Positions 19,125-29,065 are shown, counted from the first letter of the stretch. The stretch: 64,000 nucleotides of DNA from Haemophilus parainfluenzae (GCF_003252755.1 NZ_QEPT01000002.1:186001-250000); one strand, 5' to 3'. A program made the numbers and translations. Notes: a model not told the origin generated them from the sequence alone.

Positions 19125-19511
19125 TTATCCTTTTAACCCTTCCAAAATACTACATTCAGGGCAGTCATTGCCCTGACAAGCGTTATGCCATCGCTCCAAT
19201 TCCTCTACCATTTTTTGCAAGTGATGAATTTGCTCATTCAATGTTTTAATATGCTGCGTCGTGAGTGCTTTAACTTCTCGGCTACTGCGATTGGGATTAT
19301 CCTGTAATTGCAAAAGCTGGTGAATTTGTTGGAGTGAAAACCCTACATCTCGAGAGTGACGAATAAAACGTAGTCGTTCTAAATCCTTTTCTTCATAATG
19401 GCGATAACCAGAAAGGCTTCGCTGTGCTGGCTTTAATAAGCCGGACTTCTCATAATCCCGAATTTGTTTACTTGATAAACCCACTAATTTTGCCACTTCA
19501 CTAATGTTCAT
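19125..19511 (-). CDS. cueR: MerR-family copper-responsive activator CueR
   Basis: Activates copper efflux genes on sensing Cu(I). The 128-residue product has the MerR helix-turn-helix at the N-terminus (MNISEVAKLVGLSSKQIRDY), a dimerisation coiled coil, and a C-terminal metal loop CQGNDCPEC. The first and last cysteines of this loop are eight residues apart, matching the CueR ligand pair. It is divergent from copZ-copA, with a MerR-type promoter between them. Specificity for copper follows from loop spacing and neighbours. Confidence 0.9.
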   Translation of the reverse strand: MNISEVAKLVGLSSKQIRDYEKSGLLKPAQRSLSGYRHYEEKDLERLRFIRHSRDVGFSLQQIHQLLQLQDNPNRSSREVKALTTQHIKTLNEQIHHLQKMVEELERWHNACQGNDCPECSILEGLKG

Positions 19512-19521
19512 AAAAAAATCC

Positions 19522-19552
19522 TTGACCTTAACCTTGTGTTAATGTTTATAGT
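19522..19552 (+). promoter_or_regulatory. MerR-type promoter/operator of copZ-copA
   Basis: TTGACC (-35, 19522-19527) and TATAGT (-10, 19547-19552) are separated by 19 bp, the overlong spacer diagnostic of MerR-family activation. The spacer contains the imperfect dyad ACCTTAACC/TGTTAATGT and the start resembles the copA promoter of E. coli (TTGACCTT-CCTTG). Confidence 0.8.
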
Positions 19553-19592
19553 AAGCTCAATTTCAATCTATATCAATAATTAAGGAGTAAAT

Positions 19593-19802
19593 ATGAAATT
19601 AATTACATTACATGTAACAGGAATGACTTGTGGTGGTTGTGTGAAAAGCGTTACAAGAGTGTTGGAAGAGCTCAATGGTGTAGAAAAAGCGGTTGTAACA
19701 CTTGATGACGGTAAAGCAGAGATTACCTTTGATGAAAGTGCGGTTAGTATTGCACAATTAATTGAAACAATTGAAGAGGCAGGTTTTGATGCAACAGAAT
19801 AA
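19593..19802 (+). CDS. copZ: Copper chaperone CopZ
   Basis: Small cytosolic heavy-metal-associated (HMA) protein that carries Cu(I), probably to the CopA pump or CueR. The 69-residue product has GMTCGGC at residues 10-16 and ends EEAGFDATE, a complete beta-alpha-beta-beta-alpha-beta fold. A strong AAGGAG precedes the ATG. It overlaps the copA start by 14 nt, so the two are translationally coupled. An uptake signal lies in frame near its 3' end. Confidence 0.93.
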   Translation: MKLITLHVTGMTCGGCVKSVTRVLEELNGVEKAVVTLDDGKAEITFDESAVSIAQLIETIEEAGFDATE

Positions 19803-21957
19803 AAAAATAGTCATTCAAATCGAGGGGATGACCTGCCAATCCTGTGCGAATAGGATTGAGAAAGTATTGAATCGAAATGATTTTGTCTCTGACGCGGGCG
19901 TGAATTTTGCGGCAGAGGAAGCGCACGTAGTATTTGATTCATCTCAGGCTTCAGAACAAGATATTTTGACAATTATTCAAAAAGCGGGATTTAATGGCAT
20001 TCTAAAGCAAAATGTGCTGCCTAGCGCACCTAATGAAACGAAGATTAGTCCGCGTTTATGGTTGCTTTTGTTCATTAACATTCCTTTTTTAATCGGAATG
20101 ATCGGGATGATGTTTAATCATCATTCTTGGATGATTCCACCAATGTGGCAATTTGTTCTTGCGAGCATTGTGCAACTTTGGTTAGCCATTCCTTTTTATA
20201 AAGGTGCGATTGGTAGTATTCGAGGTGGTTTGGCCAATATGGATGTACTGGTAAGTACTGGTACGTTGGTGATTTATCTCTATTCGGTCTTTATGCTGTT
20301 TTATCATCAGTCAATGGGGCATGATGGCACATCTCATGTCTATTTTGAAGTATCGGTGATGGTAATTGGTTTTGTCAGCCTAGGGAAATTTCTTGAGGAA
20401 AGAACGAAGAAACAAAGCTTAAACAGTTTAGGATTATTATTACAACTCACCCCAAAACAAGTGAGTGTTCAACGTGAAAATCGTTGGGAAACGATTCCTC
20501 TAGACCAAGTAAAAATAGGCGATATTTTACGGGCTAATCAAGGTGAACGTATTGCTGCGGATGGCATTGTTGAACAAGGAAGTGGTTGGTGCGATGAGAG
20601 TCATTTAACCGGTGAATCTCAACCATTAGAAAAAATATCTCAAAGCCCTGTACTTGCGGGAGCAATGGTGACACAAGGTAGCCTTATTTATCGAGCCAAT
20701 CAACTCGGCCAGCAAACACTATTAGGCGATATGATGAAAGCGCTCTCTGAGGCGCAAGGTACAAAAGCGCCGATTGCTCGTTTTGCTGATAAGGTCGCTT
20801 CTGTCTTTGTACCAGCCGTGTTATTGATTTCGGCACTAACATTTGGATTGACTTGGTGGATAAAAGGAGATTGGGTAACCGCCTTAATTCATTCTGTTGC
20901 GGTGTTAGTCATTGCCTGTCCTTGTGCTTTAGGGCTTGCCACACCGGCTGCCATTATGGTCGGTATGGGCAAAGCAGTAAATGCAGGGATTTGGTTTAAG
21001 GATGCGGCATCCATGGAGGAGGCGGCCCATGTGGATACGGTGGTATTAGACAAAACAGGTACGCTAACTCATGGAGACCTCAAAATCTCTGCTGTTTGGC
21101 AACCTCAAAGTGCGGTCTATTCTGAGGAGGATTTATATCGCATTGCGGCTTCCGTCGAACAAAACGCCAATCACCCTTTAGCTAAAGCGATTGTCTTGGC
21201 GGCGCAGGAAAAATCACTTGAAATTCCGACCGCACTTTCAGTTCATTCAGAAGCCGGGCAGGGCATCTCTGCTCATATTGATAGAATAGGTTTGGTTAAA
21301 GTCGGTAAGCCGGCTTATTGTGAATTAATCTTACCAGATAATATGCCTCAAATTTGGCAAATTGCGAGTATTGTTGCGGTATCTGTAGATAACAACCCAA
21401 TAGGTGCATTTGCACTAGCCGACAGTCTAAAAGAGGATAGTTTGCAAGCGATTCAGCGTTTACATCAACATAATATTGATGTGGTGATAATGAGTGGCGA
21501 TCAGCAATCTGTCGTTGATTATGTTGCTCAGCAAGTTGGTGTGAAAACCGCACGGGGTAATTGTAGTCCACGTGACAAAGCGGCCTATGTTGAAACATTA
21601 CGTCAGCAAGGAAAAGTGGTTGCAATGGTTGGTGATGGTGTAAATGATGCACCCGCATTAGCAATGGCTAACGTAAGCTTTGCGATGAAATCGGGTTCTG
21701 ATGTTGCAGAGCAAACTGCATCGGCGACACTCATGCAGCATTCGGTTAATCAGTTAGTTGATGGATTAATGATTTCCCGAGCAACATTAAAGAATATTAA
21801 GCAAAACTTATTCTTTGCTCTCATTTACAATGTGCTAGGTATTCCACTTGCCGCATTGGGCTATTTAAGTCCTGTCCTGGCCGGTGCAGCCATGGCGATG
21901 AGTTCGCTTTCTGTGCTGTCCAATGCATTGCGATTAAAACGAGTGAAAATTAGATAA
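19789..21957 (+). CDS. copA: Copper-exporting P1B-type ATPase
   Basis: Inner-membrane Cu(I) efflux pump. From ATG 19789 the protein is 722 residues, with one N-terminal HMA domain (GMTCQSC, residues 13-19), the transmembrane metal motif CPC in IACPCALGLATPAA, the phosphorylation site DKTGTLTHG, the NANHPLAKAI histidine motif and GDGVNDAPALA. I chose this ATG because an upstream TTG at 19762 lies well inside copZ. There is one metal-binding domain rather than the two found in E. coli CopA. Confidence 0.95.
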   Translation: MQQNKKIVIQIEGMTCQSCANRIEKVLNRNDFVSDAGVNFAAEEAHVVFDSSQASEQDILTIIQKAGFNGILKQNVLPSAPNETKISPRLWLLLFINIPFLIGMIGMMFNHHSWMIPPMWQFVLASIVQLWLAIPFYKGAIGSIRGGLANMDVLVSTGTLVIYLYSVFMLFYHQSMGHDGTSHVYFEVSVMVIGFVSLGKFLEERTKKQSLNSLGLLLQLTPKQVSVQRENRWETIPLDQVKIGDILRANQGERIAADGIVEQGSGWCDESHLTGESQPLEKISQSPVLAGAMVTQGSLIYRANQLGQQTLLGDMMKALSEAQGTKAPIARFADKVASVFVPAVLLISALTFGLTWWIKGDWVTALIHSVAVLVIACPCALGLATPAAIMVGMGKAVNAGIWFKDAASMEEAAHVDTVVLDKTGTLTHGDLKISAVWQPQSAVYSEEDLYRIAASVEQNANHPLAKAIVLAAQEKSLEIPTALSVHSEAGQGISAHIDRIGLVKVGKPAYCELILPDNMPQIWQIASIVAVSVDNNPIGAFALADSLKEDSLQAIQRLHQHNIDVVIMSGDQQSVVDYVAQQVGVKTARGNCSPRDKAAYVETLRQQGKVVAMVGDGVNDAPALAMANVSFAMKSGSDVAEQTASATLMQHSVNQLVDGLMISRATLKNIKQNLFFALIYNVLGIPLAALGYLSPVLAGAAMAMSSLSVLSNALRLKRVKIR

Positions 21958-21958
21958 G

Positions 21959-21988
21959 AAAAAGGCGATATGAAAATATCGCCTTTTG
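21959..21988. terminator. Bidirectional terminator between copA and cpxA
   Basis: AAAAAGGCGATA/TATCGCCTTTT hairpin with A/T runs on both sides serves the convergent copA and cpxA. Confidence 0.85.
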
Positions 21989-21994
21989 TTTGGA

Positions 21995-23398
21995 TTAGTC
22001 TTGTTTCCATAATGGAAGTTGAATCGTGACAGCAAGCCCACCTAAATTACTGGATTCTGCCCATACTTTTCCATGGTGCTCATTAACCACGTTATAAACG
22101 ATGGTTAACCCTAATCCTATTCCGCCGGTGGCTCGTGTTCGTGTTTCATCTACACGATAGAATGGCTTAAAGATTTTATCAAATTCTTCAGGTGGTAACC
22201 CTAAGCCATTATCGTCCACTCTAATTTGTAGGCTGTTCTCATCCTCTTCATTTTTTTGTAAGTTAATAGTGAGAAAAATACGGTCTTTGGTGTATTTCAA
22301 TGCATTACGAACAATGTTTTCAATTGCACTGGTAAGTAAGCTAAGGTTACCATAAATCATGTGCTTTTCAGGATGTAAGATAGAGATATTCACATCACAA
22401 GTTATTTTTCGTTGCTCAGCTTCAAATAGAGCATCCTTTATGATATCGTCCCAGAGTTGATCAATAGAAAATAAATTGTGCTCCATTTGAGAATGCATTT
22501 GTTGGCGAGAAATGAGTAACAACTCGCTGATCATTTTATCCATTCGTTGTATTTCTTTCTCAATGCGTTTAACTGGTTCAATATCCCCTGTTTGATGACG
22601 AACCAGGGCAGTGGAAAGTTGCAAACGCGTCAACGGTGTTTTTAATTCATGAGAAATAGATGAAAGCAGATTGTGTTGGTTTGAAATCAGATTATCAATC
22701 GCAATCGACATCTTGTTAAAGCTTTGTCCTACTTCTCGTAATTCTGCTGGACCATGATTCGCTAATTCATTATCAACCTTAAAGTTTCCTAACGCCACGC
22801 TATTAGCCGCCTTTTGTAAATTGGTAATAGGCTTGACGATGGTATGCGTAAACCACCAAAGTAAAGGCGTTGTAATAATTAAGGTTAAGAGCAATAAGAC
22901 CCAAGGGTGGTCAAGCATATATCGTAAAATTTCTTGTTGACCATTTGCTCGAGACACAAAGAATAATTCGGAGGATTGTTCCGCATCCCCAATATAGACT
23001 TTAAAAGGTCCTGAAATTTGAATATCTTTAAAGGTTTTACGTTGTGGCTGGGCGAAGTTACTTGATTCTTGGGCGAACTGAGCAATATGTATTCTTTCTT
23101 CGCCTAAAGCGCCGAAGATTTCTTTTTCAGGCGTCATGATGACTGGGCGAGCAGAGTCGAATTTATCAGTTGGAAGTACAGGAACGCCTGCGAGAATACC
23201 ATTGATTCTATTGTTACGAATTGATTCAACGAGCTTCTTTTGATAGCTCGATATTTCATTTTGATTCAAGTCAGAATACAAGCGGCTATCAAAATAAGGG
23301 AGTGCGACTAAAAGTGCGGTCATGGCAAAGAATGCCAACCAAAAGACAGTAAATGTGCGTATCGTAAGCTGATTTAAGCTGAATTTTTTGATAAGCAT
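21995..23398 (-). CDS. cpxA: Envelope-stress sensor histidine kinase CpxA
   Basis: Inner-membrane two-component kinase. The 467-residue product has transmembrane segments near residues 14-34 and 165-185 flanking a periplasmic sensor domain, a HAMP linker, the phospho-accepting H250 in SSISHELKTPLTRLQL, and ATP-binding boxes N (ENIVRNALKYT), G1 (VDDNGLGLP) and G2 (GGIGLGLTIV). Its ATG overlaps the cpxR stop codon (TAATG). The CpxA name rests on overall layout and pairing with CpxR. Confidence 0.88.
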   Translation of the reverse strand: MLIKKFSLNQLTIRTFTVFWLAFFAMTALLVALPYFDSRLYSDLNQNEISSYQKKLVESIRNNRINGILAGVPVLPTDKFDSARPVIMTPEKEIFGALGEERIHIAQFAQESSNFAQPQRKTFKDIQISGPFKVYIGDAEQSSELFFVSRANGQQEILRYMLDHPWVLLLLTLIITTPLLWWFTHTIVKPITNLQKAANSVALGNFKVDNELANHGPAELREVGQSFNKMSIAIDNLISNQHNLLSSISHELKTPLTRLQLSTALVRHQTGDIEPVKRIEKEIQRMDKMISELLLISRQQMHSQMEHNLFSIDQLWDDIIKDALFEAEQRKITCDVNISILHPEKHMIYGNLSLLTSAIENIVRNALKYTKDRIFLTINLQKNEEDENSLQIRVDDNGLGLPPEEFDKIFKPFYRVDETRTRATGGIGLGLTIVYNVVNEHHGKVWAESSNLGGLAVTIQLPLWKQD

Positions 23399-24108
23399 TA
23401 TTCACAAACCAATAAGTAACCACGACCACGTAGCGTTTTCAGCCATGGTAAGCCATTGTCTCTTTCTGGAAGTTTTTTGCGCAAGTTTGACATGTGCATA
23501 TCAATCGAGCGATCAAAAGGAGAAAGGTGTTTGCCAAGTACATTCATGCTTAATTCTTCACGAGAGACAATTTGTCCAGGGCGAAGTACCAGTTTATGAA
23601 GTAGAGCAAATTCAGAGCCGGTTAGACCAAGATCTTGACCGTTATAAGAGGCTTGTTGAAGGCCTAAGTGAAGCACTAAACCACAAAATTCCAATGTGTT
23701 TTCTTCTGATGAAAGTGCAGTCGAATTTTGAGTATTTTCTTTTTCTACTGGCGTAGCACGACGTAAAATGGCTTTAATGCGAGCAACCAGTTCACGATCG
23801 TTAAAGGGTTTTGGTAAATAGTCATCGGCACCAAGTTCTAAGCCAAGAACACGATCGATCTCTTCACCACGTGCGGTAAGCATCATCACAGGGACATTTG
23901 ATGTTTGGCGAATTTTCTTGAGTGTTTCAATCCCGTTTAATACAGGCATCATGATATCTAATAACACTAACTGATGGCTTTCATTTAGCTTATCTAGCGC
24001 TTCTTGGCCATTATTGGCGACCTCGACTTCAAAACCTGTCAGTCGTAAAACTTCAGCAAGTAAATCTGTTAGTTCAATATCATCATCAACCAATAGAATT
24101 TTTGACAT
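23398..24108 (-). CDS. cpxR: Envelope-stress response regulator CpxR
   Basis: OmpR-family regulator. The 236-residue product has the receiver domain with acidic pocket DDD at residues 8-10, phospho-acceptor D51 (LVLLDIMMP), T79-region MLTARG and K in YLPKPFNDREL, then a winged-helix DNA-binding domain ending RGRGYLLV. I chose the ATG at 24108 because AAGGGA lies 8 nt upstream; in-frame starts further up would extend past that site. It is followed by cpxA with a 1-nt overlap. Confidence 0.92.
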   Translation of the reverse strand: MSKILLVDDDIELTDLLAEVLRLTGFEVEVANNGQEALDKLNESHQLVLLDIMMPVLNGIETLKKIRQTSNVPVMMLTARGEEIDRVLGLELGADDYLPKPFNDRELVARIKAILRRATPVEKENTQNSTALSSEENTLEFCGLVLHLGLQQASYNGQDLGLTGSEFALLHKLVLRPGQIVSREELSMNVLGKHLSPFDRSIDMHMSNLRKKLPERDNGLPWLKTLRGRGYLLVCE

Positions 24109-24171
24109 TTTCATTCCCTTGTAATACAACGAACCTGCTTGATATGACAAGCAGGTGTTATTTTTTAATGA

Positions 24172-24585
24172 TTACCAGAATTTCCACCAGCTTTTCTTAC
24201 CTGCATTTTCAGGTGTGCTCATAATAGTATTATTTTCATCTTGTTTTGCCACTTCTGGTAATGGCTTATCTAATTCTGCACTGCTTACTAAACCGTTCTG
24301 ATCGAATTTCACCGTAAATGTGTGTTGTTCAGGTTTTTGGTAAGAGTGTTGTTGTAAGAATACGTAATACCAAGTTAAGTTACTATAAGGATCAATTAAA
24401 ACCGGTGTGCCAAGTAAATATTGTACTTGTTGCGCTGTCATGCCCGGTTTTACTTGTGCTACCGTCGATGCTTCTAAATAGTTACCTTGTGGAACATCAA
24501 TACGATAAACGACTTTTTGTACCGTTGAGCAAGAAGTTAAACTTAATGCTAAAACAACTACACCTAAAAATGTTCTTAATTGCAT
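24172..24585 (-). CDS. bamE: Outer-membrane assembly lipoprotein BamE (SmpA)
   Basis: Small lipoprotein of the BAM complex that inserts outer-membrane beta-barrel proteins. The 137-residue product has a lipoprotein signal peptide with lipobox LTSC (lipidated cysteine about residue 19) and the conserved VQKVVYRIDVPQGNYLE and VKPGMTAQQVQYLLGTPVL segments. The N-terminal domain matches the SmpA/OmlA fold. It lies upstream of cpxRA on the same strand, and downstream of ndpA. Confidence 0.94.
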   Translation of the reverse strand: MQLRTFLGVVVLALSLTSCSTVQKVVYRIDVPQGNYLEASTVAQVKPGMTAQQVQYLLGTPVLIDPYSNLTWYYVFLQQHSYQKPEQHTFTVKFDQNGLVSSAELDKPLPEVAKQDENNTIMSTPENAGKKSWWKFW

Positions 24586-24647
24586 ATTTTTTACCTTTTA
24601 CTGCAAAGTTATGTCGAATGATACCGAAACTTTATGATCTTGCCAAA

Positions 24648-25664
24648 TTAATTATCGCACTTTAATGCTTTTTGAAGTTGATCTTTCAGATTTGGTGGTA
24701 TCCCTTTGATTGTTAAAGTATCTGTGAGTGGATCCCATTCAATACGGTTATTCAATAAATCCGCATCAAAACTTAATGTTACCCCCTTACCTGAACCTGA
24801 AAATTTCGTTAATGTTTTTAAGGCTGAGCGTACTGGCGGAATTGTTTCTTCCAAGCCGTAATCTTGCTCTTCTGTAAAGGTAACAAAAGGGCGCTCGTTT
24901 AGAGTAGGTAAATTCGCTGAAAGTTCAGTTAAGGCAATTTCATCACCGCTTGCTAATTGACCTTTACAGTATTCAAATACCTGTTTTTTCACTGCTTGAG
25001 TTTGTTCTTTATTCAATTCACCCTGTTCACAGTAGTCACTTACTGCTTGTAATAAGCATTGGTTTTGAACTTGTGGATTTAAACCTTCTTCCGCCCCCAA
25101 GAAATCCATAAAGAAGTCACTGATTTTACGGCCAACACGACCTTTAATAAAAGTAAGGTAGCGGTTTGAGTTTGCGTTTACTTGCAAATCCGTTAGGTTT
25201 ATACGTGCAGCAATATCAAATTGTGTGATATCTAAGTATTCCGTACGGCGAATTTCAAGATTTTCGTCAACTAACATGCTGATACGACTATCTAATAGTG
25301 CGATGAATAGGTAGTCAGTTGCTAAAAAGTTGTATTGACATAGGATTAGTGTGCCACTATCAGCAAAATTATATTTGCCCAATTCTTGCGCTAATAATTT
25401 TGTGGATTGTTGGCTGAAATTTAAAAAATTGATTTCATTTTCTAATAAACGATTCAGATCTTGTGCGAAAATGGAATTTTCTTGGAAGACACCAAATGCT
25501 TTACCTTTATTTTGATAGCCTTGATGTAGTTGCAACATCATTTGTTCGACTTCTGGCGTAATAGTGAGAAGTTCATCACGCAACACGCTTTCCATCATAG
25601 TGGTTTCATTTTCAGCGTGCTTAACTAGTTGATGTAGCACGATTTGATTAACCGTAATGCTCAT
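24648..25664 (-). CDS. ndpA: Nucleoid-associated protein NdpA (YejK)
   Basis: The 338-residue product matches the YejK/NdpA family, found in the nucleoid fraction in E. coli. Recognised by the N-terminal [16 protein letters not shown] and by [21 protein letters not shown] near the middle. Its exact function is unsettled. It is divergent from yejL-yejM, a conserved arrangement; 138 bp carries the promoters for both directions. Confidence 0.92.
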   Translation of the reverse strand: MSITVNQIVLHQLVKHAENETTMMESVLRDELLTITPEVEQMMLQLHQGYQNKGKAFGVFQENSIFAQDLNRLLENEINFLNFSQQSTKLLAQELGKYNFADSGTLILCQYNFLATDYLFIALLDSRISMLVDENLEIRRTEYLDITQFDIAARINLTDLQVNANSNRYLTFIKGRVGRKISDFFMDFLGAEEGLNPQVQNQCLLQAVSDYCEQGELNKEQTQAVKKQVFEYCKGQLASGDEIALTELSANLPTLNERPFVTFTEEQDYGLEETIPPVRSALKTLTKFSGSGKGVTLSFDADLLNNRIEWDPLTDTLTIKGIPPNLKDQLQKALKCDN

Positions 25665-25802
25665 AATTTTTTCCTTCGTAAAATTTACCTTAAATTATAA
25701 CCGCACTTTTTAAGCAAGAAAAAAGAAATTATTCAGATTGGACAAATTATCGGGTATGATATGAGAAGTTTTTTGTATTTAGAACAGGCTTAAACATTCC
25801 AA

Positions 25803-26021
25803 ATGGCTCAACATTCAAAGTATTCAGATGGGCAAGTTAATGCCATCATTAACGACATGATTAGCGTACTTGAAACTCACAAAGCACCCGTTGATCTTTC
25901 TCTTATCGCTTTAGGCAATATGGCCAGTAATTTATTGACCACTAGCGTGCCAGCCGCACAGCGTGAAGCTTTAGCTCAAGCCTTTGCCAACTCTTTAATG
26001 AATTCGGTAAAAATAAAATAA
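25803..26021 (+). CDS. yejL: YejL family (UPF0352) small protein
   Basis: The 72-residue protein starts MAQHSKYSDGQVNAIINDMISVLETHKAPVDLSLIALGNMASNLL, which matches the UPF0352 family. Function is unknown. Its stop codon is directly followed by the yejM ATG (1-nt gap), so the two are almost certainly cotranscribed and coupled. Confidence 0.9.
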   Translation: MAQHSKYSDGQVNAIINDMISVLETHKAPVDLSLIALGNMASNLLTTSVPAAQREALAQAFANSLMNSVKIK

Positions 26022-26022
26022 A

Positions 26023-27765
26023 ATGTTTTGGTTTAAAAAGAGCAAATTCAACGGGCGTGAATACCGTGAAGAAACCTCACGAAAAATTTCGTGGGGACAT
26101 TGGTTTGCTTTTTTTAACATTATCATCGCAATTCTTATTGGCAGTCGTTATGCCTTTCTCATTGACTGGCCCGACACATTACTCGGCAAAATTTATTTCT
26201 TCATCAGCTTATTAGGCCATTTCAGCTTTTGTGTTTTTGCCCTGTATTTGCTGGTTATTTTTCCACTGAGTTTTATCATCAAAAATCACCGCACTTTCCG
26301 TGGCCTAACGGTGATTATTGCGACAATTTGCACCACATTACTGCTGTTTGATACAGAAGTATTTAACCGCTTTAATATCCACCTTTCTTCTATTGTTTGG
26401 AATTTGTTAGTGAACCCTGAAAAGGGCGATCTCTCACGGGATTGGCAAATTTTCTTTGCGCCAATGCCGATTATTTTGCTAATCCAAATGCTTTTCTCCC
26501 GTTGGAGTTGGGAAAAATTACGTAGCTTAGAACGTCAGAAATGGCTGAAGAAAGTGGGATTAGTGCTGACTTCCACGTTTGTCGCGACACACTTAATTTA
26601 CGCTTGGGCGGATGCCTTTTTATATCGTCCGATTACCATGCAGCGTTCTAATTTCCCGCTTTCTTATCCAATGACTGCTCGAACTTTTTTGGAAAAACAA
26701 GGATTTATTAATGCGGAAACATACTCTCAGCGCTTAGAGCAAGAAGGGCGTTTAGATGCATTAAAACTTGATTATCCGAAAAAAGACCTTCAGTTTGAGC
26801 AAGTTGAGAACAAACCAAATATCCTCGTGATTACCGTTTCAGGTTTACGTTATGACGCACTGACTAGCGAGAAAATGCCTAAATTGTTTGAATTTGCCAC
26901 AAGTTCTACTCAATTTACGAATCATTACAGTAGCGGCAATACGAACAATGCCGGCCTAGTGGGCTTATTCTATGGACTGAATGCAAATTATACGGACAGT
27001 ATTTTGAGTAATCACACACCGTCGGTGTTAATTAAAAAGTTACAAGACGAGAAATATCAATTTGTCGCTTATTCGTCTACAGCATTTAAAGACAGCTTAT
27101 TTAAACAAGCCTTGTTCCGTAATGTGAAATTACCTAAAGTGAAAGCCTCTTCACCAAAAGAAGCGATAAATAGCGTTTTATCTCTCTTAAAAGAGGATAA
27201 ACCTTGGTTTGCTTATGTGGATTTAGATGTTGCGGATCAAGCGGAAGAAAATTACACAAAATCGCTTGCGGAGATTGATCAACAAATTGATGACACGTTA
27301 ACATCAGTTTCCTTAGATAATACGATTGTTATTATTACGGCAGAGCATGGTAAAACGTTTAATAAACTGAATGAAAAAGCACAAGAAAACTATTTCGGTC
27401 GTGATGAAATCCAAGTGCCGTTTATTGTTTACTGGAAAGATTTGCCGGTGCAAGAAGTCTCTAAATTAACAAGCCATACTGATTTATTACCGGCATTGAT
27501 GTCGTCGATCTTTAAAGTGAAAAATCCAGTTTCGGATTATGCACAAGGTCGCAATTTATTTGAACTTAATGGTGATTCTTGGGTGTTGGCATCGAATTTC
27601 CGTTGGAATGTCATTATTCAGCCGGATGGCACACAGTATCATATTGATCGCAAAGGAAACTATAAGAAATTTGACCGCACTTATACCGAGCAATCTTCAA
27701 GCCGCCCACCGCTCGGCTTGTTCTTAGATGTCTTTAAACAAGAGCGTTCTTTTGTCAATAAATAG
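26023..27765 (+). CDS. yejM: Inner-membrane sulfatase-like protein YejM (PbgA/LapC)
   Basis: In enterics this protein controls LpxC degradation and so lipopolysaccharide synthesis. The 580-residue product has about five transmembrane segments in the first 190 residues and a periplasmic alkaline-phosphatase/sulfatase-fold domain from about residue 250 (NILVITVSGLRYDAL, HYSSGNTNNAGLVGLFYGLN, VIITAEHGKTFN). The nucleophile position is Thr/Ser-like but full sulfatase metal ligands are not all obvious, as in E. coli where it is non-enzymatic. Confidence 0.9.
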   Translation: MFWFKKSKFNGREYREETSRKISWGHWFAFFNIIIAILIGSRYAFLIDWPDTLLGKIYFFISLLGHFSFCVFALYLLVIFPLSFIIKNHRTFRGLTVIIATICTTLLLFDTEVFNRFNIHLSSIVWNLLVNPEKGDLSRDWQIFFAPMPIILLIQMLFSRWSWEKLRSLERQKWLKKVGLVLTSTFVATHLIYAWADAFLYRPITMQRSNFPLSYPMTARTFLEKQGFINAETYSQRLEQEGRLDALKLDYPKKDLQFEQVENKPNILVITVSGLRYDALTSEKMPKLFEFATSSTQFTNHYSSGNTNNAGLVGLFYGLNANYTDSILSNHTPSVLIKKLQDEKYQFVAYSSTAFKDSLFKQALFRNVKLPKVKASSPKEAINSVLSLLKEDKPWFAYVDLDVADQAEENYTKSLAEIDQQIDDTLTSVSLDNTIVIITAEHGKTFNKLNEKAQENYFGRDEIQVPFIVYWKDLPVQEVSKLTSHTDLLPALMSSIFKVKNPVSDYAQGRNLFELNGDSWVLASNFRWNVIIQPDGTQYHIDRKGNYKKFDRTYTEQSSSRPPLGLFLDVFKQERSFVNK

Positions 27766-27955
27766 ATAGCTTTTTTGTGCTTAAAATTTTATACTTTGCA
27801 CTCAGTTGAAAGACTGAAAAGATGTTATTAATTAAAATCTGCGAATTTTTCATAACATTGCAAACAATTCACAATAGACCAGATCCTTATTGGGTTTGCT
27901 TTTCAATTAATACACTTCTCGTCTCTCTTTTCCTTTCTTTTTTGGTGGAGTTATT

Positions 27956-28948
27956 ATGAGAAATCACGTTCGTAGCTTTAAAACGTTTATTCGAGACGAA
28001 ATTATTAAAAAAGGTGGCTGGGTTAATGCTCATGCTCACGCAGATCGTGCTTTTACAATGACACCCGAAAAAATTGGCATTTACCACAACAGTAATCTTC
28101 AACAAAAATGGGATTTAGTGGACGAAGTTAAACGTACATCAAGTGTTGATGATTATTACGCCCGTTTCTGTCAATCGATTGAGTTGATGATTTCCCAAGG
28201 GGTGACGGCATTTGGGACTTTTGTAGATATCGACCCGATTTGTGAAGACCGAGCCATTATTGCTGCGCATAAAGCGCGCGAAGTCTATAAGCATGACATT
28301 ATTTTAAAATTTGCGAATCAGACCTTAAAAGGAGTGATTGAGCCAGAAGCACGTAAATGGTTTGATATTGGCTCTGATATGGTGGATATGATTGGTGGTT
28401 TACCTTATCGCGATGAGCTTGACTATGGTCGTGGCCTTGAAGCAATGGATATTTTACTTGATGCAGCTAAGTCTCGAGGCATTATGTGTCATGTACACGT
28501 GGACCAATTCAACTCTCCAAAAGAAAAAGAAACCGAACAGCTTTGCGATAAAACTATCGAACATGGTATGGAAGGTCGAGTCGTGGCGATCCATGGTATT
28601 TCTATCGGTGCACATAGCAGAGAATATCGTTATAAACTTTATGAAAAAATGCGTCAGGCAAAAATGATGATGATTGCTTGCCCAATGGCATGGATTGATA
28701 GTAACCGCAAAGAAGATTTGATGCCTTTCCACAATGCATTGACTCCGGCAGATGAAATGATTCCGGAAGGGATTACAGTCGCGTTAGGTACGGATAATAT
28801 TTGTGATTACATGGTGCCCCTTTGTGAAGGGGATTTATGGCAAGAACTAAGCTTACTTGCTGCGGGCTGTCGTTTCCCACATCTTGATGCGATGGTTGAT
28901 ATAGCCAGTATCAACGGACGTAAAGTGTTAGGTTTAGAACCGGTTTAA
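27956..28948 (+). CDS. Metal-dependent amidohydrolase, cytosine deaminase-like
   Basis: The 330-residue product is a TIM-barrel amidohydrolase. Metal ligands are visible: HAHAD at residues 26-30, CHVHVDQFN in the middle, HG in VAIHGISIGAHS and the catalytic aspartate in ALGTDNICDYM. These resemble CodA/TrzA-type deaminases acting on pyrimidines or related rings, but the substrate is unknown. Unusually for this family, the N-terminal beta-sandwich is almost absent: the HxH motif begins only 26 residues from the start. GGTGGAG precedes the ATG. It follows yejM after 190 bp and ends at a hairpin terminator. Confidence 0.82.
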   Translation: MRNHVRSFKTFIRDEIIKKGGWVNAHAHADRAFTMTPEKIGIYHNSNLQQKWDLVDEVKRTSSVDDYYARFCQSIELMISQGVTAFGTFVDIDPICEDRAIIAAHKAREVYKHDIILKFANQTLKGVIEPEARKWFDIGSDMVDMIGGLPYRDELDYGRGLEAMDILLDAAKSRGIMCHVHVDQFNSPKEKETEQLCDKTIEHGMEGRVVAIHGISIGAHSREYRYKLYEKMRQAKMMMIACPMAWIDSNRKEDLMPFHNALTPADEMIPEGITVALGTDNICDYMVPLCEGDLWQELSLLAAGCRFPHLDAMVDIASINGRKVLGLEPV

Positions 28949-28965
28949 TCCCAAAAATTGATAAA

Positions 28966-29006
28966 AGAGCGGTCATAAAATGAAATATTTTGTGGCCGTT
29001 TTTATT
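28966..29006 (+). terminator. Terminator after the amidohydrolase gene
   Basis: CGGTCATAAAAT and ATTTTGTGGCCG pair with two G-U wobbles around a short loop, followed by TTTTTATTT. The left arm contains the AAGAGCGGT variant of the uptake signal. Confidence 0.7.
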
Positions 29007-29065
29007 TATAAGATAAAACAGAAATAATGCTAATTTGACTGATTTAAAAAAGACTTTAAGAAAAG

